Below, in pieces: positions 55,005 to 64,000 of a DNA stretch of 64,000 bases. The first letter of the stretch is position 1. The number at the start of each line of letters is the position of its first letter. This DNA is from Viola odorata. Lineage: Eukaryota; Streptophyta; Magnoliopsida; Malpighiales; Violaceae. The DNA lies in the NCBI GenBank assembly GCA_963691705.1, contig OY829537.1:55900304-55964303 (forward strand). Reading direction: 5' to 3'. The position numbers were made by a program, and so were the translations under genes. A model generated the notes under the pieces. The model ran no database searches. It was given only the letters and a program-made list of their open reading frames with translations, and was not told the DNA's origin.

Positions 55005-55523
55005 CCTTCCTTTCCTCTTCCCAAACGCCATTCCTATTCCTATATTCCCAAACCACACTGCTCTTCCCCTCTTCAGCTCTCTCTCTCTCTAATTTTCGCT
55101 CAATCATTCCATCAATCAATCATCAGCAATTCTCTCTCTCTCTCTACTCCAATCTCCAATCTCTCATCTCTGTTTTTCCTTTTTCTTTTTCTTTTTCTTG
55201 TTTCTGTAAATAAAAAATAGTAAATTTAATTAACAATAATAAAGAAAAAGAAGATAATTCCTAATTAATTTCCTTGTTTGTATCCGAGAAATCTGCTTCT
55301 GTTCTGTTTTGGTAGTGTAAATGTAATACGGAGAAGAAAGGCTCGGACAAAATCTTTTGGTCTGTCTCCTCCTGCTGCTGCTCATCGCTTTTCAATTTCT
55401 TTTCGGTGCCACTTCATTTTTCGTATCGGATCTGCGTCTGCTATATACAAGGAGCTACTTTTCCGATTCTTTTTTTTCATTCGCGTTTAACTTTTCTTGC
55501 ACTTTCTGCTTACTGCTAAATCA
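55005..55523 (+). other. 5' untranslated region of the YTH-domain gene
   Basis: The leader contains CT-dinucleotide runs (55076-55092 and 55132-55146). CT-rich leaders are common in plant housekeeping genes. A short intron within it is possible but I cannot fix one. Confidence 0.5.
55321..55326 (+). promoter_or_regulatory. Minimal upstream ORF (ATGTAA) in the leader
   Basis: ATG is followed directly by TAA, about 200 bp before the main start. Start-stop uORFs of this kind are known to stall ribosomes in a boron-dependent way in a few Arabidopsis mRNAs. Whether this one is in the mature transcript is not known. Confidence 0.35.
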
Positions 55524-58500
55524 ATGGCTGCTCCACCTTCGTTTCAAAGCCAGCAACAGCAACAACAGCATAAACGTAATTCTCTCTCTTTGCATGTCTA
55601 CAATTTTTTTGATTTTTTGGCTCTTCTTTCTTTTGGGTTCATATTATTGAACAAAACAACGTTGTTAGATCTGAGAAGATGGCATATTTTTCCAAAAAAA
55701 TTATTTTTGTTAGCTATTGTCATGGATTTCTCCATTTCTGGTTTTGAAACTTGGTGATTATGTAATAATCTTTGACTTTGTTCCTTTTTTTTCCTTCTGT
55801 ATTAGCTATTGAAGAAGTTATGGGTAGTCTTGCTGTCGATCCTTCTCAACAACCCAAACGCTCTATCGCGGTATCTATTCCTTTCTTATCTACCCATTCA
55901 ATTACTCTTTTTTTCGTAGCTAATCCTTTTTATTTATTCAAGTATATATGAATCTGTCCTACAAAATATTGCAAAATTTAATCTGCAGTGGATCAAATAT
56001 ACTGTAGAATATGTAGAAGGTCTTCATCAATTTCATGCATGCAATTGCTTTGCTTGATCTGTCAGACAAAATAGTCATGTTTAAATTGGTCATGTGCCAC
56101 CTATAACTTTTACTGATATGGTGCTGGGTTGCTGAAATATTGAATCTGGATTTTGAAAATTTTAGGTTTCTTCTAAAGATGGGAGCCCATCAGATGCAAC
56201 ATCATGTATATCATCAGCAGGAGATGCAACAAGCATTGTTAGAGAAAGCGACGTGGATCATAATTCTCTTCCGACTGATCAAGGTCTGGCTTACTCAGCT
56301 GGTGGCTACTACGGGTATTACTATCCAGGTTTGTTCCAATGCAATGGACCACATTCAATTGGTTTTACATGTGGATTTTGTTTATTAATCATGTATGTAT
56401 ATCTTTCTCCTCTTACCAAAGTATTTCCTCAGGTTATGATGGGAGTTTCCAAGGGCCAGATGATCAAGTATACTATATGGCTGGTGATGGAACTGAACTT
56501 CAATACCCCGTAAGCATCCTAATCTACTCTTCAGCAAATAATGATCTGAAGCCTTTTGTTTTTCTCTTTTCAATGTGTCAGTTTTTATCTTTTTATTCCC
56601 GTGCTTTTGAGGTTCTAAAAACTCGCTTTGAAAGTATTTTAAGGGTAAAAGAGTAGAGAACAGAATATTGTTCCAGAAACCCATCCTCTTCAATCACCAT
56701 CTTACACTCGAGTGCATCAAGCGACTCTGAAATATCATTTCTTTGTGGTGGTCTCTTTCCCTCTGAGAAGGTGATAAGCAGCAATAGGTTGCCGTAGTGA
56801 GACTTCAAGTCTGCTGGTTTCTACAGTAACAATTGCATTGTTTGCGATTAATATCATATCATGCAAATTGTTAAATCGAAAATGGAAGCATTAAAGCTGA
56901 TTTTATTAGAACTACGGCTAGAGTAACGCTAATTGTAATGCAATTTCTATACCCTCTTTTTACAACTTGGAGCACTCTTGTCCTTTTGATTTTTCATGAT
57001 ATCATAGTAGTGATTTTATTCTAGCTATTACTGCATCTCCATACTGGTCCATTTCACATTTGATCTGACATGCAATTACATTTTATTTAGGTTGTGCAAG
57101 CAGATAATGGGTCTTTGATCTACTTCATGCCAGGAATACACCCTGCTTACAATCCTTATGCAGCCTACTTACCTGTAACTATGGTTGGTGTTGATGGACA
57201 ATTTGCCAGTCAACCACAATTCTCAGCTAGCCCTGCTTTTCAACCATCTATTGCTCCCCCTGGGTATATGCCAGCTCCTCTTCCTTATGGAGAATTCATG
57301 CCATCACCCTACCTGTGGGATCGATATCTGTTTGCTGGGGATGGAACATATCGAAATGGCTATACTGGAATGCTGGAAATTCCAGGTTCTAAACCTCACA
57401 TGTCGTCAGCCAGCCGCGCGCGAACTGCTCCTTCAAAGAAGCTGCCTTCCGACTTCAGCAATTCAGCAGATTTGAAGAGCTCCCATATGATGTCGGACAC
57501 ATCATCTGGCCATGGTGCAAGCAACCAATCAAAAGCAGGGGCCAAGGTATTTTAGTTCTCTGTATTTCATATCATGTTCCTCTCTTCTGAGGCTGTTTTG
57601 CTGACTTTTCCCTAACTTTCAGGCGTCACAGAATATCTCTGCGTTCCAGTCAGATGTAATGGGCAAAGGTTATTACCCAGTTCCCAAATTTGCCTCATAC
57701 AATCAAGGGAAGGGTACAACGCTCTATACAAACAGTACGGTTAAATCAAATGTGGGAGCTTGGAGCAGCAATGAAAAGCCAAAAAACAGAAGTAAGACTA
57801 ATAGCATCAGTGATATTGGTTTGACCAATGAGCAGACTAATGATCCTAGGACAAGCATGAAAGGTTCTTTGACTTTTGGAGTTAATGCGGCTGATTCTTT
57901 GGTTTCTGATGGGAACGGAAACATTAACAGCCACACTTCTGTAGTAAGGAGGGATAAATACAACCTTCCCGACTTTCCAACTAACTATGATCATGCACTT
58001 TTCTTTGTGATCAAATCTTACAGTGAAGATGATATCCACAAGTGCATCAAATACAATGTGTGGGCTAGTACTCCTAATGGAAATAAAAGGCTGGATACTG
58101 CTTATCATGACGCGCAAGAAAAGATGGCTTCGACAGGGAGCATTTGTCCTGTCTTTCTTTTCTTTTCGGTAGGTTCTAGAATTTTACTATAATTATTCCA
58201 ATGCTTAAGTTCTTACCCATTATTTCCTTCATATGGCTAAAGCACTTCCAAATGTATTCTTCATCTATAGGTAAATGCAAGTGGCCAGTTTTGTGGAGTA
58301 GCAGAGATGGCTGGCCCTGTTGATTTTGGCAAGAGCATGGATTTTTGGCAACAGGACAAGTGGAATGGTTTCTTTCCAGTTAAGTGGCACATTATTAAAG
58401 ATGTTCCAAACCCGCAGCTACGACATATAATACTCGAGAATAATGAGAACAAACCTGTAACTAACAGCAGAGACACACAAGAGGTTTGTGTCTGACTATT

Positions 58501-59392
58501 CAGCATTAGTCTTTGGTGTCCTTTTGTGACTAATTTCATCCTATATGAACTGTTCTTTACTCTTTAGCTTTCTTTTTCCAGGTCAGATTTCCTCAGGGCA
58601 TTGATATATTGAAGATATTCAAGAACTATGTTTCAAAGACTTCTATATTGGATGATTTTGATTTTTATGAAAGCCGCCAGAAGGTTATGCAAGAGAAAAG
58701 ACCTAGACCATTGTTTCCTAAACTTGATCCCAAACAGGTTTAACTGCACTTCTTTGTTTGATTAAATATGTATTCTTTCTCTGCTGTGTAGTTCTTTTCC
58801 CCTTGATATGTTATGCAATGTTATAGCGTTGGTCATTTAATAGTGGGCCATGTTGCCGCATCATGTCTTGTATGGATCAATGAATAATATGTCGATTTCA
58901 TTTTCTTTGCATACAATATAAACAATAAAGTAGGTTCCATAAAATAAAATAAAATTATTTTGAAGGATTGAGAATCATGTCTTTTCTGGATCAATGAATA
59001 ATATGTCCATTTGATTCTCTTTGCATACAATATAAACAACAATAAAGTAGGTTCCATCAAAAAGAAAAAGAAAATAGTGATGGTGGAGAGTGTTGTGCTT
59101 ATTGGATCTGGGTTTGACTTTATTTTGTTCTAAAGGTGGTAGACATGACACGGTTGTAAGATATCTTATTAAGAACAACATGTGTTGTCCGCATGTTCAT
59201 TTGTGTGAATAAGATGCTTATGTGACTGGTCTATCAACCACTGTTTTATCTGTTTGCTTGTGTTTTACTTAGTCATTTATTTTTGTCCGGCAGCCAAAGG
59301 CAGATGAATTGATTATTGGATTTCACTCGGTTGATACATCTGCTGGGAAAAACATGGTAGAATCTGAGATTGAAGAAATAGCGACAGGATGA
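55524..59392 (+). CDS. ECT: YTH-domain m6A reader (ECT/YTHDF type), nine coding exons, 608 aa
   Basis: Exons: 55524-55575, 55806-55870, 56166-56328, 56433-56509, 57091-57546, 57623-58168, 58271-58483, 58582-58737, 59294-59392. All introns are GT-AG and the 1,827 nt stay in frame to the TGA. The protein starts [17 protein letters not shown]. It then has a long disordered N-terminal half rich in Y, G, P, Q and S ([34 protein letters not shown]). The YTH domain covers about residues 394-540 ([19 protein letters not shown] ... [16 protein letters not shown]). Trp418, Trp479 and Trp484 fall at the positions of the aromatic cage that binds N6-methyladenosine. ECT proteins are cytoplasmic readers that bind m6A in mRNAs and influence growth and mRNA stability. 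The short tail ends EIEEIATG. Which ECT paralogue this is cannot be told from memory. Confidence 0.93.
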
Positions 59393-59950
59393 AGGAAATT
59401 TTACCTGATGGGGTTCTGTTATGAAGAGAGCATTAGCTGTCGAAATTGGAGCCTGATGCAAATCTTTGCCTGATTGGATTTTGAAGGAATGCAAATGCGC
59501 TGGTTAAAAAGAAAAGGAACAATAAAAAAGGAGATTCTTGTGCTGGTACTTTTTTAAGACTTGATTTTTGCACAGAAGAGAAGGTGGCTTGTTCGACTGG
59601 GATGGTATGCTGTACCATATGAGACGCCAATGGTCGCCAACTATTAAAGCGAGACCGGTTGTCGTGGAGTTTTTTAGTGTTGTCCCTCGTATTTTCGTCC
59701 CTTTTTCTGGTAATTTTATGTGTTTCGTTGCTTTTTGTGATGTCATTTCTCCTTTTAGTAGTAGTAGTAGTGGTAGCAGGATGGTCATCATGTACGTGGC
59801 CTTGCACTCAGGTGGTGTAGTGTAGGGTAGGGGCAGCAAGTAAAGCACCAACTTACATTAGTGGGATTCCATTTGGATTTAGGTTGATTCCCTGGGAAAA
59901 AAAGAAAAAAGAGACTTAAAAATGTAGTTGATTATTTCAAGAAAAGAAAA
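59393..59950 (+). other. 3' untranslated region of the YTH-domain gene
   Basis: An AATAAA signal lies at 59521-59526, about 130 bp after the stop, so a transcript end near 59545 is likely. A later end is possible, since non-repetitive sequence of similar composition continues to about 59950. Confidence 0.5.
59521..59526 (+). terminator. Candidate polyadenylation signal
   Basis: AATAAA in the 3' UTR of the YTH gene, followed within about 50 bp by T-rich sequence. Confidence 0.5.
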
Positions 59951-60224
59951 TGTGAAAAAAGAAAAGAAAAAGTTAGAGACTACATTCTGTTTGTGCAACG
60001 TACGATGAAAAATACAAACTTTAGTGAATTTTATAATTTTGAAGTTATTTAACTACGATAGATAGCGTTATTGTGATATTTATTATTATAGTTTATTCTT
60101 TAGTGATATATTTTTTAGAAGGGAGCTTTTATTTTTGCATTTAATTAATTTTTTTCCTTCAACGAAGAGGGGGCAATTTTGTAAAAGAAAATTAAAATAT
60201 TCAAATTTAACGGAGTGTTTAGGA

Positions 60225-60366
60225 ACTGTTTTTTTAATAGTTAGAACTAAATTAAACTAATAGATAAAAGTTTGTGATCAATAAAAATAAAAATAAAAAT
60301 ATGGGACTGACTAAAATAAAATGATAGATTTAGAACCGGGGGTATATTAACTCATAACTTTTGTAT
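60225..60366. mobile_element. Single-arm relic of the foldback family
   Basis: The stretch reading AACTAATAGATAAAAG, AAAATAAAATGATAGATTTA and GGTATATTAACTC parallels the right arm of the element at 60463-61532 in the same orientation. No matching left arm is visible. Confidence 0.5.
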
Positions 60367-60462
60367 CTGTTACAATTTATTTTTGGAATCAGCTACTTTT
60401 CTTCTCTTTTTTCTTTTCTTTTTTATTAAATTTCAAGTTCACCCATGACTCGGTTTCGAAGG

Positions 60463-61532
60463 GTTAATACACCCCACGGTCCAAAATATTTGTTATTTTA
60501 TTTTAATCAGTTTCAATTTTTTTTTTCTATTTTTATCGGTCCCAAACGATTTATATGTTAGTTCAATATACTCCCAACTGTAAAAAAATAAAACGTGAGA
60601 CACTCTGTTAGTATTTTAATAATATTTTTTGACAATGAAGTCCGAAACAATTTTTAAAAAATATAGGAAATTAAGAAAAAATAGTTTAAAAGATATAGAA
60701 AATAAAGAAAATTCTAATAAAATAAGAAAAATAATTTTAAAAATATAGAAAAAATCTAATAAAATAGGAAAAGTATTTTAAGAAAATATACGAAATTAAG
60801 AAAAATTTAATAAAAAAGGAAAATATTTTAAAAAAATATAAAATTAGGAAAAATCTAATAAAATGGGAATCATATTTTAATAAATATAATGAAATAGAAA
60901 AAATATTTTCCAAAAATAAAATATTTTTAGAAAAATTAAATAAAATAGAAAAAATATTATAAAAATTAGTAAAAAAAATAAATAAAATGCATGTAAAACT
61001 TGATAATTCATTTCAAAATTAAAGAAAATCATAAAATGTAAAAATGTTTTTTATATTGGTTTTAATTTTCTGGTTTTTTTTTTAAAATTTTGAAATGAAT
61101 GATCAAGTTTTACATGTTTTTTTTATTTTTAAAATATTTTTCCTATTTTGTTATATTTTTACAATTTAAAAAAAAATAAATTCTTATTTTATTATAGTTT
61201 TATTACTTTTCTATAGTTTTTAAAAATATTTTGCTTATTTTATTAGATTTGTTCTATTTTTGTATATTTTAAAAATATTTTTCCTATTTTATTAGATTTT
61301 TCTTAATTTTCTATATATTTTAAAAAATATTTTCTGACATGTGAGACCTAATTGTCAGAAAAAATTATTAAAATAATAAAATCTAACGGAGTTTATCTCC
61401 GTTAACGTTTTTTTTGACTATTGGGACTATTGAACTAACGGATAAAACGTTTAGGACCGATAAAAATAGAAAAAAATGTTTGGAACTAATTAAAATAAAA
61501 TGACAAATTTTTGGAATCGTGAGGTATATTAA
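60463..61532. mobile_element. Foldback, MULE-like non-autonomous element with long TIRs
   Basis: The left arm begins GGGTTAATACACCCCACGG and the right arm, in reverse complement, GGGTTAATATACCTCACG. The arms stay alignable for about 200-250 bp (AATCAGTT, TCTATTTTTATCGGTCC, CGTTAGTTCAATA and others). The AT-rich centre (60650-61320) is itself largely self-complementary around AAAATATTTTCCTATTTTAT motifs, so the whole element could fold into one hairpin. The inverted similarity continues a few bases outside GGGTTAAT and no clean duplication was found, so the family is uncertain. Confidence 0.65.
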
Positions 61533-62205
61533 CCCTTCAAAACTGAATTTTTGCTAGTACTTTATCACCAATGTGTAAGAGAATAAAAGTTGGGTGTCAA
61601 ATTATTAAGGATAAAAAATTATGGGTAAATTTTAATACTGGATTGTTTTTTGAATATCATATAGATTTTTTCTCAAATAATTATTTAAAAAGGAAAAGGA
61701 AAAAGAAAAAGAAAAGTGATTGATACCAAAAATAAATTGTAACATATATGAAAGTTATCATATCAAAAGAATTTGATAAGAGAAATTGAAAAGATATCAT
61801 AACTTCTTTTTAACTACTTTGATGTGGAAATAAACTAATTAGGTATGAAAATAAATGCTCCATTTTTTAAATTATAAGTTTGTAGATGTGGGTTAAAACA
61901 AGTAGTGGTGCGGTCATATTTACATACACATGATCATTCCATCAAATGATAATAGTTTGTTTGTTTTATACATTAATGAATATCCGATGGATTTCCCCTA
62001 TCCAAGAAAAAGTTAGAGGATGGGTTATAAACATGAGATAGTGTAAAATATATATTAGCAGTTAAGATATTGTTTTGTGAAATTAAGTGGGTTGGGTTGG
62101 GTGTTGTTATAGCTCTAAACCTTGGGCTTCAAGCCTTACCACAAAATTGAATAACGACTCAAGTTTACGTTTAAGTAGGTTGGGTGTTGTTATAACTCTA
62201 CACTT
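61533..62205. other. AT-rich intergenic DNA
   Basis: No gene seen. GGTTGGGTGTTGTTATA occurs twice, near 62094 and 62177. Confidence 0.45.
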
Positions 62206-63030
62206 TGTGATACGATTCTAGTTGCGTAGGACGCATTGCCATGATTTGATCTAGTTCAAGGGTTTGGATTTCGAATGCAGAATGATAGACTCAACAAGTA
62301 CGAACTTAGACCTCTTAGCAACCTAATTGATTTCAAGTGAGGGTTCTTGATCGAATTCTAGACCTATATTCAACTTGTGAATATCAACCTAGGGGAAACG
62401 AACAAGTGGTGAACTTTCGGGGGAAACGAACAAGTGATGAACTTTCGGGTTTTACTTGCAATCTAATCGAGCGTTCGGTCTCAATTAGGAACAAGGTTCA
62501 CACAGGAACAATTGAGATACTCTCTCAGAAGACAAAGTCTTAAAATTATCAAAATTAATGTAAGTATTACAAACAAGCAAAGCGGCTCTTTAAATAGTCA
62601 AATGACTAAACCTAGTCATACTCAAACTAGGGTTACGCTAATCCTATTTGTTCAATAATGGAAACAACTAAACTAATTAATAATTAAATAAGTTAATTAA
62701 GTCTCAAAGCAATAAAATTGGCATTCGCACGAGTGGGCCGAAAGTTGGCTCGGAAGTCTTTATCGCATGCCGACTTGCACTCTCCATGTGCGCTTAGGAT
62801 TAGAATCAAGCCCTTGAACGATTCCCTCGTGCGTTTGACTTCAAACTTGGTCCAGTGATGCAGAGCATCTCGAAAAATAATATCAATCATCAAATTCCTA
62901 CATTGGACCTTCCTGCTCCGAAATGGCTCAGACGGCCGTGTCGGACGCACTAGGCGCGACCATGAGTAGTGTCACAAGTCTTGGGGCTTTCTTCTCTAGC
63001 ACAACCTCTTTAATGAGTGCCTCTCACTCC
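62206..63030 (-). repeat. 3' non-coding and LTR-like region of gypsy element D
   Basis: On the minus strand, after the pol stop near 63030, non-coding sequence contains a TATA-like GACTATTTAAAGAG (about 62592) and runs to ...CGTATCACA at 62206, a plausible LTR end. GAACTTTCGGGGGAAACGAA-type sequence is duplicated at 62410-62450. The LTR start and a second copy are not visible, so the limits are approximate. Confidence 0.4.
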
Positions 63031-64000
63031 AGCTCCTTGTATATGAGTGAAGATAACTTAGCTTGAAGCTTCTTGGCTCTCGTATGGGTTATAGGTCCGA
63101 TGAGCGGTAAGGGCACGGTTGGTGCGTGCGGCTGCGATGCGCTAGTGTTGGTGCGATCCTCATCATTCCCTCCCTTGTCGAAAGGATTCGTCCTCGAATC
63201 CGCGCCATCCTCATCATCACCTACATCAAATAAACTTAAGTCAGTAACATTGAAAGTAGCACTAATGACCCATACTCACTTGGCAAATCAAGCTTGTAGG
63301 CATTGTTGTTGATCTTCTCAATAATTTGGAAAGGACATGGCCTTTTGTGGCCATTTTTCCATGGCGTTGGGTTGGAAACCGTTCCCAGTGTAAGTGTAGC
63401 CAAACCCAATCACCTACATTGAAGGACACCACCTTCCTTCCATCGTTTCTCTTATGTGCCAACTTCTCATTCATTTGCTCAATATTGCGTTTGGCTTGCT
63501 CATGCATTTTCTTGACCAAGTCTGCCTTCTTAGCTCCATCTAGACTAGTAACATCATTGAGAGGCAAAGGGGTCAAATCCAAAGGTGTCAACTGATTAAA
63601 GCCATATACAATTTCAAAAGGTGAATAATGCGTACTAGAATGAATAGATCGGTTATAAGCAAATTCAATAAATGGTATATATTCAACCCAAGAAGAAACA
63701 TGCTTATTAACCAAAGTGCGCAATAAGGAACCAAGAGTTCGGTTAACCACTTTTGTTTGGCAGTCGGTCCGTGGGTGACAAGAGGTCGAATAGAGCAACT
63801 TTGTGCCAAGCTTCTTCCACAACACCCTCCAAAAATGGCTAACGAACTTCGCATCACGATCGCTAACTATACTCAAAGGCACACCATGTAAACGCACCAC
63901 ATCTTTGAAAAACAAGTTAGCCACTTGAGTCGCATCATTAGTAGTAGCACAAGGAATAAAGTGAGCCATCTTAGAAAAAATGATCTACTACTACAAAGAC
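63031..64000 (-). pseudogene. Gypsy element D: integrase core to polyprotein end, minus strand
   Basis: The minus-strand reading enters at the window edge in the integrase core (MAHFIPCATTNDATQVANLF). It has the second catalytic Asp in SIVSDRDAKFVSHF, but Lys at the position of the catalytic Glu (DCQTKVVNR, about 63745). WVEYIPFIEFAYNRSIHSST and the C-terminal GDWVWLHLHWERFPTQR follow. A frame change near 63350 precedes the tail with GPITHTRAKKLQAKL, ending near 63030. This resembles the tail of element C at 34031-34597, so both may belong to the same lineage (chromovirus-type or close). The 5' part is beyond the window. Confidence 0.85.

Noticed and set aside
57185..57475. Alternative frame overlapping exon 5 of the YTH gene
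   Set aside because: A shadow of the real exon; the exon frame joins in phase with both neighbours.
1..64000. tRNA, rRNA or snRNA genes
   Set aside because: No cloverleaf-like or rRNA-like stretch was noticed; the only tRNA-related sequence is the primer-binding site at 20172-20189. A tRNAscan or Rfam search would be needed to be sure.

Overview
This is a stretch of plant nuclear DNA, almost certainly from a core eudicot. The evidence is the mix of Ty3/gypsy elements of the Tat/Ogre lineage, Ty1/copia, L1-type LINEs with a plant C-terminal RNase H, and MULE, hAT and Stowaway elements, plus one intron-rich YTH-domain gene with canonical GT-AG introns. I cannot name the species. About 50 of the 64 kb is transposable-element DNA, much of it nested. 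Only one cellular gene is visible, at about 55-59.9 kb.

Region 1, 1-28305 (+ strand element 'A'). The window opens inside the pol region of a degenerate Tat-lineage element, in the end of RNase H and the integrase. A tandem-repeat block follows, then a pair of genes running antisense to the element: aORF-1 and aORF-2, homologous to each other and of the putative gypsy-type Transposase_28 kind. Next come a polypurine tract and a 3' LTR (26332-28305). aORF-1 is split by an 18,072-bp Tat/Ogre-like element in minus orientation (4842-22913). This inner element has 2.7-kb LTRs, a perfect 5-bp target duplication (CGTAG), a primer-binding site, a polypurine tract, ORF1, gag, reverse transcriptase, two RNases H and integrase. 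It lacks a recognisable protease, carries stops, and has a MITE-like insertion in gag.

Region 2, 28306-36214. An older, decayed Tat element 'B' (+) is interrupted by a 1.48-kb non-autonomous hAT with an 8-bp duplication. It is fused at about 34030 to the tail of a different gypsy lineage ('C'). A 5'-truncated copia element with its 3' LTR follows.

Region 3, 36215-46992. AT-rich DNA holds a Stowaway MITE, a hAT relic and several LINE relics. One minus-strand LINE relic has a mutated catalytic motif and a 29-bp poly-C run.

Region 4, 46993-54772. A 7.8-kb non-autonomous MULE-like element has TIRs of about 200 bp and a 9-bp duplication (8 of 9 matching). It contains an 870-bp hAT with a perfect 8-bp duplication and a nearly complete LINE (48385-53915) whose endonuclease-RT ORF is open for 1,200+ codons.

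Region 5, 54773-59950. An ECT/YTHDF-type m6A-reader gene has nine coding exons that splice in frame to 608 codons. Its TATA box is only about 200 bp from the edge of the MULE.

Region 6, 59950-64000. AT-rich DNA holds a foldback element with long TIRs and the 3' end of a minus-strand gypsy element 'D'.

Intron, LTR and TSD boundaries were read by eye. Lineage names come from recognising domain order and motifs, not from a search.
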